64,000 nt of DNA from Elysia chlorotica (GCA_003991915.1 RQTK01000214.1:365751-429750); one strand, 5' to 3'; shown: positions 49,205 through 60,600, numbered from the stretch's first letter. The notes: generated from the sequence alone by a model not told the origin. Made by a program: numbers and translations.

Positions 49205-50539
49205 CCTAAAAACGAACTTGCTGAGTTGGGCGAGCATGTGTTAGTTGCAGGTGATTTCAACGCCAAAAGCAGCACCTGGGGTAACATGGGCGAGAATGCA
49301 CAAGGACAGGCACTAGACGCATTCCTAGTTGAAAACAATCTGACACTTATCAACACATCGGCGATGACTAGAATGTTCCAACTTCTGATCCTGTCAGTCC
49401 TTGACTACGGTTTGGGATGTCTTACCCTGTCTGAAGCAAATTTGCTAAAACTGGAAAGATTGCAGAATGAGGCAATGCGGGCAGTCCTAGGATGTACTAG
49501 GGACACACATATCATCTGTATGCGTTTTCTGTTGGACCTGAGCAGCGTTAGAATCCGTCACAAGTTGGCGCAAGCAAAGACTTACCTGCGAGTCATGGAA
49601 AACCCACACCACCCATTGTACCCAAGTCTGCTCACACAGAAAGGCACCCGCATAAAAAGAGGAAAGTCTTGGATGGCAGAGGCAGAGGATTCCATCAAAC
49701 TGGTGTGTCCCATTGAAGACATCATTGATGGCAGAGAATGGATAAAGACCGGCCCTGAACAGACGGCTTTGACAAAGGTCATCATCACTATGGGAAGAGA
49801 TAGGAGGGAGTGTGCAGCAGCGGTCACTGAACAGGACATACGACAGCTCATCCATGACAACTCCAAGAGACATGATCCGATTATATACACAGATGGATCA
49901 GTAAAAAGGGGAATCCAAAGTGGATGGGGTTTTGTCTGTTACAGTGAGAATAGGGTAATTCATGAAGAATCAGGGGCAGCTGCCACAACCACGTCCAGTA
50001 TGAAGATGGAAATAGAGGCCATTACAAAGGCGTTGGAATGGATCAAGCTTACACGACCAACCACGACACACGCCGTGTTCCTCACTGATTCGCAGAGCGC
50101 CTTAAAGAAGATAGAGTGCGGGTTCATGAGGATGGAATGGATGACAGCCATCAGACCCACTGCAATCAGTTCAATCACATGGATCTTCTGCCCTGGTCAT
50201 GCGGGGGTCAAGGGAAATGAGAGAGCAGACAAGCTGGCCGGGAATGCCACGGTGAATGGCACCCTCAGATTGGATAAGCAGGAAGTGCTAAATGCTCTCT
50301 CTGAGCACTTGAGGAATGCAGAGGACACAGCGGCAGAGGACCAGCAAGCCATCAAGAGGATGATTGAATTGGGGGTCAGGAAAGGAGAGGGACGTGGAAG
50401 ACAGCTCGTTGGGAAAGATCGCAGAGTACACAACCAAGTCTTGACGGGGACTGTCAATTTGGACACACTTCGTTGCGTGTTGCAGAGGGGAGCGGAGCAC
50501 GTATGGGGTTGCCCGTTGTGCAAGGATGCTGTTCCATAG
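49205..50539 (+). CDS. Non-LTR retrotransposon ORF2, in-frame internal deletion (EN fragment joined to post-RT and RNase H)
   Basis: Open frame from just after the TAG at 49202 to the TAG at 50537. No ATG start is convincing; numbering starts at the TTG at 49226 (437 residues). Residues 5-20 (HVLVAGDFNAKSSTWG) are the apurinic endonuclease GDFNA motif. After about residue 48 the sequence jumps to MFQLLILSVLDYG and LERLQNEAMRAVLGC, which lie at the far end of a reverse transcriptase. The catalytic RT (YxDD) is therefore missing. Residues 217-345 are RNase H with all expected acidic residues: Asp223 in YTDGS, Glu262 in KMEIEAI, Asp288 in LTDSQSAL and Asp335 in GHAGVKGNERADKLAG. RNase H after RT indicates an I/Jockey-group element. 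The frame has no stop or frameshift across 1.3 kb, which is unusual for a dead copy. Confidence 0.9.
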   Translation, partial: PKNELAELGEHVLVAGDFNAKSSTWGNMGENAQGQALDAFLVENNLTLINTSAMTRMFQLLILSVLDYGLGCLTLSEANLLKLERLQNEAMRAVLGCTRDTHIICMRFLLDLSSVRIRHKLAQAKTYLRVMENPHHPLYPSLLTQKGTRIKRGKSWMAEAEDSIKLVCPIEDIIDGREWIKTGPEQTALTKVIITMGRDRRECAAAVTEQDIRQLIHDNSKRHDPIIYTDGSVKRGIQSGWGFVCYSENRVIHEESGAAATTTSSMKMEIEAITKALEWIKLTRPTTTHAVFLTDSQSALKKIECGFMRMEWMTAIRPTAISSITWIFCPGHAGVKGNERADKLAGNATVNGTLRLDKQEVLNALSEHLRNAEDTAAEDQQAIKRMIELGVRKGEGRGRQLVGKDRRVHNQVLTGTVNLDTLRCVLQRGAEHVWGCPLCKDAVP

Positions 50540-50568
50540 GACAAATAAACAAATAAACAAATAAACCA
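50540..50568 (+). repeat. Retroelement 3' tail
   Basis: ACAAATAAACAAATAAAC units repeat immediately after the stop codon. A short tandem 3' tail with almost no 3' UTR is typical of I-group non-LTR elements and marks the 3' end of the insertion. Confidence 0.85.
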
Positions 50569-51451
50569 AAGATAATTTTATGCCGCATGATTTGACGCCT
50601 ACCTTTAAAAGTACTGTTATTAACCAAAGTAGGTCGCCATACCTATTGTCATTAAGAAGATTTACCTCTACAAAATGGAGCAGACAGTAATAGCTAACTT
50701 ATTTTTTGCGAAAATATTGTCATCTTTTTCTCGTCTGTTTTAAAAGCGAGCAGAATAAATAAAAGAGAACTTTTTAAAATGCCATGAAAATATAAAGGGC
50801 ATGATTACTGAGTAGTTTTTTTTTTTTGAACTTTAAAGCCTGTGGTTTTGAGCCTCTATAAACAAACGTATGTTATAAACTTTCTAAAAGCGTTTTCTGT
50901 CTGAAACGTTTGAAATAATTCCATTATTATGAATAATGGCTGCTCCTATCTTAATCCAAAATAAATAATGCTTTTGTGTCACACGTTTTTCATGCCTACA
51001 GGTAGGCGTATTTTAGAGGTTCGTAACGATGAAACAAAATATAGACAAAATGATGTTTATTGTTTTCAATTAAATCAGAATACAAGACCAAAGTTTGTTT
51101 ATCATGTCATCCGCAGACCTACTTTGAAACACAACATTTACATACACCTGGAAATATAAAGTAGAGGGCGAGTGATAGAGGTTAGATTCCAATCAAGAAT
51201 TTGTTGAGAATTAAATATTTTAAGGTTAAAAAGTTGAATCAGTCTATCCTCGTAAATCTCCAAATTTGGTTATTACCTATTATTTAGCGATTCTCTTGAG
51301 CGCCATTGAGAAAAACAAAAATGTATTAACCTACTGCTAGAATATTTGTTTTTCTCTCTGTCGCAGCGTACATAATAATGACGTTACTTTTGGATATTTT
51401 AATACTAGAATTATATCTAAATATCGACTTTCAAACTAAACACAACAAGTT
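50569..51451. other. AT-rich non-coding DNA
   Basis: No recognised feature. Confidence 0.5.
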
Positions 51452-51707
51452 TTAGTTTGTTGGTTAACGTCCAACGTCAGCACTATATAGCTATAGTGTA
51501 GCTATAGTGCAGCCGAGCTCCAAGACTAACGCCTGACAATAATTATCTTACGTGCTTCCAAACACGAGACAGGGCGCGGAGATCATTGACTCCTGTCTCA
51601 GTTCTTAACGTTAAACTGACACCGACCTAAACAAGTAGGGAACATTGAACAAATACATTTTTTGACCGCTCGTGGAATTCGAGCCGCGGACCTTCCGATC
51701 TGGAGAC
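51452..51707 (-). mobile_element. Older SINE, head type B, interrupted
   Basis: Plus-strand tail GTTGGTTAACGTCCAACGTC with a locally duplicated CTATAGTG stretch. The body and head follow up to CCGCGGACCTTCCGATCTGG, where a second SINE has inserted. The few bases after 51988 may be the remainder of the head. Confidence 0.88.
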
Positions 51708-51975
51708 GGTTGGTTGGGTGGTTGGGTTGGTTTAACGTCCAACAGCAGCACTATATAGGCTATATTGTGGACGGGCCCCAAGACGGACGTCTGACAATTT
51801 GATGTGCTGCTACACACGAGACAGGGCGGGGATACTATGACTACTGTCTCAGCTGGTCACATTATACTGATACCGACCCAACCAGTAAGAATCGAAACAG
51901 CCAGGATTTGAACTCGGGACCTTTTGCGTCGGATGCCGATGTTTTACCCCTGGGCCACCGCCCCCCCCCTCTCCC
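51708..51975 (-). mobile_element. Young SINE, head type A, nested in the older SINE
   Basis: Flanked by the perfect 13-bp repeat CCGATCTGGAGAC (51695-51707 and 51976-51988). The tail side starts with repeated GGTTGGTTGGGT units. The body is complete; the head has TTTTGCGTCGGATGCCGATG and box A GGGCCACCG on the plus strand, then a C run. Confidence 0.95.
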
Positions 51976-52116
51976 CCGATCTGGAGACAGTTTGCGGTCC
52001 TAAATCCGGATAAACTAAAACCAATATGTCTTTTCTTTTCAATCTCTGTTTGTAAATGCCTGCCAAAATTTAGCTGGACTGTTTCTGAGAAAACAAAAGC
52101 ATTAAATGAGATTTGA

Positions 52117-52166
52117 TTTAAATCCATGTATTTTTCTTTATATTTTCAATCATTTGAAAAGCATCT
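52117..52166. repeat. 50-bp direct repeat, left copy
   Basis: TTTAAATCCATGTATTTTTC through CATTTGAAAAGCATCT, repeated exactly by eye at 52765-52814. Confidence 0.95.
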
Positions 52167-52764
52167 TTGTTAGGACATAGCTCAGCGGAGGATAAACAAA
52201 TGAGCAAACAAACACATTGACTGCATTAAAAAAAGGTTTATTAATTAGAATAGAATGATATTAAAGTGCATTTTAAATACGAAAAATACTTCTACTATAA
52301 CATCTATTACAAATACAACATAAACGTTAACGTACCTAACATATTTCTTTGTTAGGACATAGCTCAGCGGAGAATAAACAAATGAGCAAACAAACACATT
52401 GACTGCATTAAAAAAAGGTTTATTAATTAGAATAGAATGATATTAAAGTGCATTTTAAATACGAAAAATACTTCTACTATAACATCTATTACAAATACAA
52501 CATAAACGTTAACGTACCTAACATTACATACCGCACAAGAACAGGCCCCGACCAAAAGTGCCGAGATCCCAAATCTCTTCTCTATTTAAAGGTAACATTC
52601 GAACTTTCTAGAAACCGCATTACTGACAAAAGCTCACAATGAACACAGATCATGAATACACAAAAAACCAACAAACACAGAACCGGTTCAAAGACACGCA
52701 CAATGACATTTACAAAACACTATTCAAAATATAACACATGAAAAGCTATCCTAACAATCTCTTT
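52165..52764. mobile_element. Inverted-repeat element with tandemly duplicated 5' part
   Basis: The segment between the 50-bp direct repeats begins TTGTTAGGACATAGC (52167) and ends GCTATCCTAACAA, which are inverted repeats (13-15 bp). The first 182 bp is tandemly doubled (52165-52346 and 52347-52528, nearly identical). About 230 bp of AC-rich DNA follows. No transposase. It looks like a non-autonomous DNA element; the superfamily is not evident. Confidence 0.65.
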
Positions 52765-52814
52765 TTTAAATCCATGTATTTTTCTTTATATTTTCAATCA
52801 TTTGAAAAGCATCT
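52765..52814. repeat. 50-bp direct repeat, right copy
   Basis: Identical by eye to 52117-52166. After it the sequence diverges into TC-rich DNA. Confidence 0.95.
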
Positions 52815-53341
52815 TCTCTGTCTCCCTCTCGCGCTATCTCTCTCTTTCCTTCGCTATCTCTCCCTATATTTATCTATCCACTTTTCTCTGTCTTCATTGA
52901 CGTATCTCTAGGACCTCTTTTATCCCTATGTCACCGACCTCATCTTGGCCATTAGAAGTATTATGTAACACGTTATTTGTCAGGCTTATTGTGTTCGTGT
53001 AATACGAAATTGACATATTAGTCCGAGTCAGCCAAAAGTCAAATCTCACCCCCCCCCCCCCCCAAGCGCTTTATAGAAGAATAAAAGAACTAAGCTTCAT
53101 ATTGCGAGAACAGAACCATTGTTTTTTTTTTCTGTTCACGCGCTTTATGTTCTCTTTTCAAGACCAAAATAACTCGCACGGTTAAGCATTATTCACAACT
53201 CTGCGGAGATTAACAATCCCCAAACGACCTAACTAAAAACCTAAGGCAGAGATCAATCTTGCAGCACAGTTACATCGCCTAATTCTTTGTGAGAGTACTT
53301 TCCTTATTGACCGTTGAACTGTGAACAGTGCACTATTGTAC
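52815..53341. other. Non-coding DNA
   Basis: TC-rich stretch to about 52890 and a C run near 53050. No gene. Confidence 0.5.
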
Positions 53342-53638
53342 CAGAGAGTGTGAACTAGTGAGAGGTTTCAAAACGAGAATTTTGCCCATAATTCTCGTCC
53401 AAAATAAATAAGGCTGTTGCTTCCTTCTTTAAACGTCACTAAAACCAAGCCTTAACACTGTTCAACCTCCTTAACTTCAATACTTCCTCTTTTAAATCTC
53501 AGTAAAAAATCTTAACATTGATCAAACGTCTTATCTTCAAAAAAGAAATAGAGCGATCATGCGTTAAGCTAGTTCCCCGTACGAAAAGCACTGTGGGATA
53601 TATTTTTATGAAACGTCTCACTAAATCTATAGTCTCTG
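53342..53638. mobile_element. hAT-like MITE, family F2 (copy 1)
   Basis: 297 bp with terminal inverted repeats of about 29 bp: CAGAGAGTGTGAACTAGTGA at the left and GTCTCACTAAATCTATAGTC ending TCTG at the right. Flanks ATTGTAC and ATTGCAC are a possible 7-8 bp target duplication with one mismatch. The CAG start and flank size suggest the hAT superfamily. No transposase. The interior matches the copy at 60.8 kb in patches (GAAATAG then CATGCG). Confidence 0.7.
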
Positions 53639-53907
53639 ATTGCACTGTTATATCAAGATAATGAAAGGGAGGACATAAAGTACATCGAAACGTCTGAAAA
53701 ACACCTGAACTCATCACTGTTTGCACCAATGCCACCAATAGTAATGAAGTATTGGACTACATCTGAAGATTATTGTTTGATGTTTGCTAAATCCCAACTT
53801 ACGGTTTCCCTTTGAAACCAGCAGGCTTTATTATTAAACTATCAGGATCACTCCAGACAGAGAGCTCTTCAAGCAGATTGTACGGAAGGCTACATCAGAC
53901 AATATCG

Positions 53908-54059
<152 letters not shown>

Positions 54060-54599
54060 GTCAGAGAGACTCCCATATTTTCAAAAGTCTTAAACGCCAG
54101 ATGTAAAAACGAGATATCGTTGATTTAAAGTACTTTCCCTTAAATGGAATGCTTGCTTTTCAAGGCTTTTAGTATTCGTTTTATAAGCAAATTAAGACCG
54201 TTGTTGTTGTTGTGTCATCCTCTCACATTTTTATAATATACCACGTGAAGCAAGTTTCAAAGTTCAAACTCAGATCGCAGCTGGCTGCAGAAAAGATTAG
54301 AGCAATGGACGTAAGAAAGGTAGCACAGCACACAGCAGGGATTTTTCGTTGACTCGTGTCTTAAAAATTAATCTTGCGTGTTCAATATTTTTTTATTCAT
54401 TAATTATTGTAACAAAACAATGGTCGTCTGCGATCATTGAACGTCCTTGATTTACGACTCGAGAAAACTTCGTGTGGTTAGTTAAAATTCCTAGAGTAGC
54501 CTGATTGTCGAATACTTGTATTCTCACTCTGCTTCAGTATTACGCGATTTGGCGTAACATGAAACCCGGAACTTCCATACTTTTTAGATGCATAATAAG
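54060..54599. other. AT-rich non-coding DNA
   Basis: No recognised feature. Confidence 0.5.
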
Positions 54600-55090
54600 A
54601 GTGGTAACAAGGGGGTGTCTAGTTTGCGACAGGTCCAGTTTGTCACACACCCAATTTGACAAAGTTCCTGCTTGTCACAGATTCAGTTTCAACAGACTCA
54701 GGTTATCACAAGCCTAGTTTGTCGCGGACACAGTTTGTCAAACACCCTTTTTGTAACACACCCAGTTTGTCATAGTTTGTCACAGACCCAGTTTGTCATA
54801 GTTTGTCACAGACCCAGTTTGTCATAGTTTGTCACAGACCCAGTTTGTCATAGTTTGTCGCAGAGCCAGTGTGTCATTGTTTGTCACAGACTCCATTTGT
54901 CATAGTTTGTCACATACCCAGTATGTCATAGTTTGTCACATACCAAGTTTGTCATAGTTTGTCACATACCCAGTATGTCATAGTTTGTCACAGACCCATT
55001 ATGTCAAAGTCTAATTTTTTTATAGATCCAGTTTATCACAGACCCAGCTTTTCCCCAGATCCAGTTTGTCATAGTTTATGCATATTTATC
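54600..55090. repeat. 26-bp minisatellite, array 1
   Basis: Core unit GTTTGTCATAGTTTGTCACA plus GACCCA (26 bp), itself built from GTTTGTCA repeats. Regular from about 54752 to 55000 (about nine units), with degenerate half-units on both sides (CAGTTTGTCAC variants from 54630). A related array lies at 62167. Confidence 0.95.
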
Positions 55091-55700
55091 ACAGATTCAG
55101 CTTTCGCCAGACAAACTGGGTTTTGACAAACTAGGTCTATAATTAACTGGGTCTGTGATTAACTGTTATGCTTCTACGAAAACATTGCACTTTGTATAAC
55201 CCATTGCTAATGTGTCAGTTAAGAATCCCCCAAGATTTTTATATCGCATTGCATTTTACAAAGGGAACTTAGGGAATAATATGAGTATAATAATATTATA
55301 TAATACATGTAAAAGTTTCTTGCATTCACACATGAAAAAAAGCTTTTGGTGTAATACAAATGTGCCATCTCTAATGATACTTCATCGTCGGTTCAAGACT
55401 TTATTTATCTAAATCCATTGAAAGAAGGCGAGAGAACTAAGTGTTGAAGCCCATTGAAGTTTTATTCTATCGTTGAAAGACTTAAACATTAATTTTTTAT
55501 ATTATGGTTAATGTTAGTATTGGTTGTAATACATTATCTAGACTGTTGCTGAGGTGCTGAGTTGGTTTAACGTCCAACATCAGCACTTTATAGGTTATAT
55601 TGTGGATGGGCCCCAAGACTGACGTCTGACAATTGCATGTGCTGCCACACATGAGACAGGGCGGGGATACCATGACTCCTATCTCAGCTGGTCATATTAA
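54752..55700. repeat. Duplicated segment, copy 1
   Basis: From GTAACACACCCAGTTTGTCA through the array, a ~460-bp unique stretch (AACATTGCACTTTGTATAAC, CTTCATCGTCGGTTCAAGAC, GTGTTGAAGCCCATTGAAGT) and into the SINE at 55.56 kb, this segment is repeated at 62167-63120. Confidence 0.93.
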
Positions 55701-55797
55701 ACTGTCACCGACCTAACCAGTAGGGAGTGCAATCGGCAGGGCTCGAACCGGATCTCTTGCGTCGGAAGCCGACGTTCTACCCCAGGGCCACCGCCCC
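55556..55797 (-). mobile_element. SINE, head type A, full length
   Basis: Plus-strand TGAGTTGGTTTAACGTCCAA, body, then GGATCTCTTGCGTCGGAAGC and CTACCCCAGGGCCACCGCCC. Flanks ATTATCTAGAC and CATAATCTAGAC suggest a ~10-bp target duplication. Confidence 0.94.
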
Positions 55798-55805
55798 CAC
55801 CCCCA

Positions 55806-56465
55806 TAATCTAGACGAAACAGGATACAATCTCAAACATGACACCATTTAGAAGGTGTCATTATTATGTACTTTTTGATAGATTAAAGAGCGAATCTTAT
55901 GACTGAAATCGATAAAGCTTCGTGACTTTTATCAGGCATTATTTACGCTTAAACGTTATCAAGGGAAAAATAATAAAGCTAAACCCTTATAGCTATAAGT
56001 TCTCCTATAATTACTTTCCGGAAAGATGTTTTCCTACTTTGTGGCCGCCCTGATGGAAGTGAACTCGTCCTGTACTCAATGAAGCAAGCAAACACCGACG
56101 GACGGTAGAGAATAAATGTCGATGGTGTTGGAAGTAGAAAAAAGGGGAAGTAGGTTGTCTGATTTTACAACATACATGACACAAATTAATATGACCAAAT
56201 AGAGTATCAACTAAACCGGGGTGTCATTTAATAATTGTTCTTCTGTATTGTTAGTGTATACAATCATTTAAAAAGGAAACTCTTTTTTAACGTTACTGCA
56301 CTAACACTAAAAGATCAAATTGGCCACCCGTCTCGTTCGTGACAAATTTAATCAGGGCTTCTGATACTACTATAATCCTCCAATAATTTCCTTGAACCCG
56401 GCTCGTTTGATTGATTAGTATCGGCTTTCCCTGGCCTGTTTTGGTTAGTGCTGAGCTGAAAGTGG
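55806..56465. other. Non-coding DNA
   Basis: No recognised feature. Confidence 0.5.
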
Positions 56466-56890
56466 TAACCGAGAACCGATCCACCAGGTACCTACATCCA
56501 GCGGAACTGTTCCTCTTCCGGTAATTGTTACTGTTGTCGCAACTGTTTAAGTAACTGTTACTGTTCCCGCAACTGTAGAGGTACCTGTTCCGCTGTTCAT
56601 GAGACTAGATAATTATAAATACTAAGAATTGGATGTTTACTCGCCCCTCTCTCGTCTTATTTTCTATGGATATGTCTGAACACTCCAAAACCACCCATGC
56701 ACGCGTTGTTTTGTTGTTGTTGTTTTTTTTTGTTTTTTGTTTTTTTTTTCAATCACGGATTAAGCCCTATGTAAGATATACACCATGTAAATAATCTGGT
56801 AGCAACCGGAACCGTTACCGGAACAGGTACGATTATATGAGACCCCAATCCGATCCAGGTACCGTAATATCTTTATGTTCCGGTTTCCCT
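56466..56890. repeat. Region with repeated and inverted GTACCTGTTCCG motifs
   Basis: AACTGTTcc/AACTGTTTAAG/AACTGTAGAGG units recur at about 56510-56590. GTACCTGTTCCGCTGTT (56581) has an inverted relative ACCGTTACCGGAACAGGTAC near 56811-56830. CGATCC-CAGGTACC occurs at both 56478 and 56852. This could be the remains of an element with subterminal repeats. Confidence 0.35.
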
Positions 56891-56952
56891 GCTCTAGTTT
56901 CAGTTTGGGTGGCACAAGTTGGATTATAACGTTAGGAGTAATTAATATCCTT

Positions 56953-57203
56953 GTAGGCTGTATAAAATCAGGACACAACAAGCACAATTGATTGGCCATG
57001 TCATGTGCAGACATAGTTGAGAAGATGGTATTTCAACTGCTGAAATAACGAAAAGAAAGCAAGGCAGAAAGAAAAATCTGGGATAAGCTAGGAAGATGGA
57101 TTGGTTGAAGCAAAGGGATCGACTTGAATATGAAATGCAAGGACAAAGAGATGTGGATTGCATGGTCGCCAACGCCAACCGGCACGGCCTTGTATTTTGA
57201 TGA
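56953..57203 (+). pseudogene. Decayed non-LTR retrotransposon C-terminus
   Basis: Plus-strand frames read RTQQAQLIGHVMCR, stop, frameshift, EDGISTAEITKRKQGRKKNL, stop, and later MQGQRDVDCMVANANRHG. This order (GHV-x-R, I-x-x-KR-x-x-GR, then RD-x-D-x-MVANA-x-x-HG) matches the C-terminus of many LINE-like reverse transcriptases. It has at least two stops and one frameshift. It differs from the fragments at 21.8 and 32.2 kb, so several LINE families have been active here. Confidence 0.65.
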
Positions 57204-58105
57204 GGTCGTGAACGCCTTTGGGAAAAACCCAATAATTTCTTCATTTGCGTCGTTTGTGAAGAAAAGAATTATGTATCTTAACTTTTGATAGGATGGCGTT
57301 TCATTATTACAATGGACTTCATCCTCATTAACAGTCTAGTTAACGCAAAATTTATAATTTGGCGCAGCAGCAAACTTAATTGTATTACTGTTTCTGGAAA
57401 GATGAAGAAATTACATCTTTGCATTTTCATGTTTGTTTTTTGTTTTTTGTTTTTAATTTTTTGTTGTTTTTGTGTTATATTTTTCCAGCTCAAACGATAT
57501 CAATGCGTGGAATAAGCTAATACCCAAGTGTACTAACTAACTCACGTCGGACGATAAGAAATTAAGTGAACTTAACTAGTTCGACTTTTCTAAACTTAAG
57601 CCTGTTTTGTTCTTTATAAATTTAATTTTGCTTGATTGAATTTTCCCATCCGGTGCACTGAGTCCTCTTGAAAAATCAATTCAAGTGCAAAAACAAAATA
57701 AAATAATATTACTTTTACATCTAATGTACTAGATCCTAAATATAATCTAGATCAAAAGATAAAGGCTGATTGGATAAAAAAAAAAGAAGAAAGCCATACG
57801 AAACTAGATCTATGAGATCTGTATTCTAAACTTTATGAACTAATTGAAATTAAACCCTTCTTTTATGATATAATAGATCAAGATCTAGATCTGAGGCAAA
57901 TTAGAATTCTACAATCGATGTAATATTTTTCATTTATTTGAGGTGAGGCTGATCCTAGTCTTTAAATCTCGATCTAGATATCTAGGTAATGTAGATTTAT
58001 GTGAGAAACATAATTAGTATTACTACACTGCCACTTCAAAAGAAACTGATGCGTTTGTTTGTCTCTGTGCGTGTGTTTGTGCGATAAGTGTAATATCTGA
58101 TGCCA
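57204..58105. other. AT-rich non-coding DNA
   Basis: No recognised gene. AGATCT/CTAGAT hexamers are frequent near 57720-57990. Confidence 0.5.
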
Positions 58106-58112
58106 AGGAGAA

Positions 58113-58167
<55 letters not shown>

Positions 58168-58268
58168 AAGACAGAGAGAGAAAGACAGAGAGAGAGAAAG
58201 AAAGTGTAAGAGAGAGAGAAATAAAAAGAGAGAGAGAGTGAGAGGAAGGAGGGAGGGAGAGAGAGGGT
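58106..58268. repeat. GA microsatellite
   Basis: (GA)n with AAAGACAGAGA interruptions, about 155 bp. Confidence 0.95.
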
Positions 58269-58963
58269 GGAAAGGGTTTTAACAAGGATTATTGGTCTTC
58301 TAAGTATTGTTTTTTCCCTCTTTCCTAATCTAGATTTTTTCCTAATTTTGAAAATAAAAGAAATTTTTTTTAAAGCAGAAAATGCAGAATTTTTTTTTAG
58401 TAGTATTGCACTTTGTCTTACTTCATAATTATTATTGTCAATTTGTTTCTAATAGTCCATGATCTAGTGATACCTCCGTCAAAATAATTTGCATTTTTAA
58501 ACTAAAAGCTGCTTTAGTAGTGGAAATTCATAATATGAATTGGGTAGAAAAGTTAAGTAAAGAAGTAAGTAAATAAATTGATAAATCAATTTGCGATATA
58601 ATGAGTGCTGTCACCTTAAAATAAAAATTTAAAAAAATCCTGCGGGAAAAACATAGTGTATGTCTAATTCCATTCACAAACAGCATAGTGAAGAATCGTC
58701 CACTCTCTTAATGCTTAGAACAAACCAGTTTACCTTCTCACTCACGTTCTGTGTGAATAGCCTTACTTTTCATCGCTTTTTAACTTTTAATTTGTCCGTC
58801 ACCGTTAAGTGCTATTGATTATTGTTAAGCCTGCCACCTTTATAATTAAAGTTACCGATGAAGTTTTGTCGAATACAGGCTACAAAAACTTTATCATATA
58901 CAAGCATAATCGAGATTTTCAGTACAGAAGTGTTTGGGTTTATACAGCCTTAACAGAGATTTG
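58269..58963. other. AT-rich non-coding DNA
   Basis: No recognised feature. Confidence 0.5.
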
Positions 58964-58974
58964 TCGATAGGCCT

Positions 58975-59226
58975 GTAGTTGAGTTGGTTTAACGCCCTAC
59001 ATCAGCACTATATAGGCTATATTGTGGACAGACCCCAAGACTGAGGTCTGACAATTTTATGTGCTGCCACACACGCGAGACATGGCGGAGATACCATGAC
59101 TCCTATCTCAAACGGTCACATTAAACTGACATCGACCCAACCAGTAGGGAGCGCAATCACCAGGGTTCGAACTAGGACCTTTTGCGTCGAAAGCCGATGT
59201 TCTACCCCAGGACCACCGGCTGCCCC
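58975..59226 (-). mobile_element. Full-length SINE, head type A, with target-site duplication
   Basis: Flanked by perfect 11-bp repeats TCGATAGGCCT (58964-58974 and 59227-59237), giving a 252-bp insertion. Plus strand: tail GTTGAGTTGGTTTAACGCCC, body, CCTTTTGCGTCGAAAGCCGA, then CTACCCCAGGACCACCGGCT at the head. Confidence 0.96.
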
Positions 59227-59237
59227 TCGATAGGCCT

Positions 59238-59659
59238 ACACATTTTTCTTTTAATGTTTTTCTTTTAATATAAAACGCCAAAGGTAGTTCATTCATACAA
59301 ATTACAATCGCAATGATCTGACAAGTACTAGTTCTTTTTCACTTTTGACGAATTTAATAGTCATGGACGTAGAACCTGCACTAAAATGCAGTGATTAGAA
59401 GTAAAATGCATGTATAATCTTTCGTTAAGGTCCTCATTAAAATTGACATCTCTGTGGGTATAAGTCATGTTCTATTAACTTCGTTTGTAGAAGTATTTTT
59501 TTCTATTCACCTGGCAGTTGTAGCATCAACGTACATTGCACTGCTCTAAACAACACACAAGAGGAGAGCTAAGAACGTTATGATGATACGATTGTTGAAG
59601 GGAAACTGTTTCCACTTTCTCAACCACCACCAATGTAATATTCTTTTCCCCGGTGTTGC

Positions 59660-59660
<1 letters not shown>
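59238..59660. other. Non-coding DNA
   Basis: No recognised feature. Confidence 0.5.
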
Positions 59661-59700
<40 letters not shown>

Positions 59701-59719
59701 ATTTCTATCTCTCTTTCTC

Positions 59720-59817
<98 letters not shown>

Positions 59818-59840
59818 CTCTCTGTCTCTCTCTCTCGTTT
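59661..59840. repeat. TC microsatellite
   Basis: (TC)n at about 59662-59694 and again at about 59721-59811, separated by an ATTTC/TTTC stretch. Confidence 0.97.
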
Positions 59841-60500
59841 TCAAAAATAGATATTTGTATCTGTCTTATTAAAGAGTGATATGTGTTTTACTCTTATGAA
59901 ACAGCTTAAAAAAGTAATAGTTCTATTCACTGTTTAATAGTAAGGTCAGATATGTATACCTATTAAATTGTCACTCTCTAGTTTTCAAACAACTTCTTTC
60001 CCTTCAATTTCTTTGAATTAATTTCTTTTTTAATTTAAGCCGGTGCAGTAAAGTTAACGTTTTTTTTAACTTACATTTATGTGTTTAAAAATAGAAAATG
60101 GTAATTGACCTATTATGTGTCTCCCTTTATTTTATTTGTTTTGGCATAAGAAGTTAAAAGTACTTCTAGACAGTAGTTTCAAGCTTTAAAAAAATTTATT
60201 TTCTTGCTGTCGATAAAGACTTGATAGGTTCGTACGCACCAGCTAGTAGGGGTTGATCACCGATCTAGTTCCAGAACCGGAGAGTGTTATTTTGTTGTCT
60301 TTTTTTACTTTCCTTATAATATTATGGCTTCACTGTGCCCCAAAAAAGACAAAAAAAAACCACCCACACGCCCACACTTTTTATTCCTCTCTCATCTCCC
60401 GCGACCCCCCCCCCCCCAAACTTCCTCATTCCACTCCTGCTTTTTTCATACATAACCTAGAAAAAGAGGTACCAATTAGAATGATAGATGGAAATATCAA
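59841..60500. other. AT-rich non-coding DNA
   Basis: C run near 60405. No gene seen. Confidence 0.5.
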
Positions 60501-60600
60501 GGGTAGTAATCGCAAACATAACGTTGCTTACGACTCGTCGTAACAATATAAGAATAAGAAGGCTTACGACAAGACGAAAGATACGACATGTTTGTGCGTT
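60501..60600. mobile_element. Foldback MITE, family F1 (copy 5, degenerate)
   Basis: Keeps the inner arms AACGTTGCTTACGACTCGTC and GCTTACGACAAGACG around AATATAAGAATAAGAA. The outer ends are eroded. Confidence 0.6.

Noticed and set aside
54600..55090. CRISPR-like short repeats
   Set aside because: 26-bp head-to-tail minisatellite without spacers.
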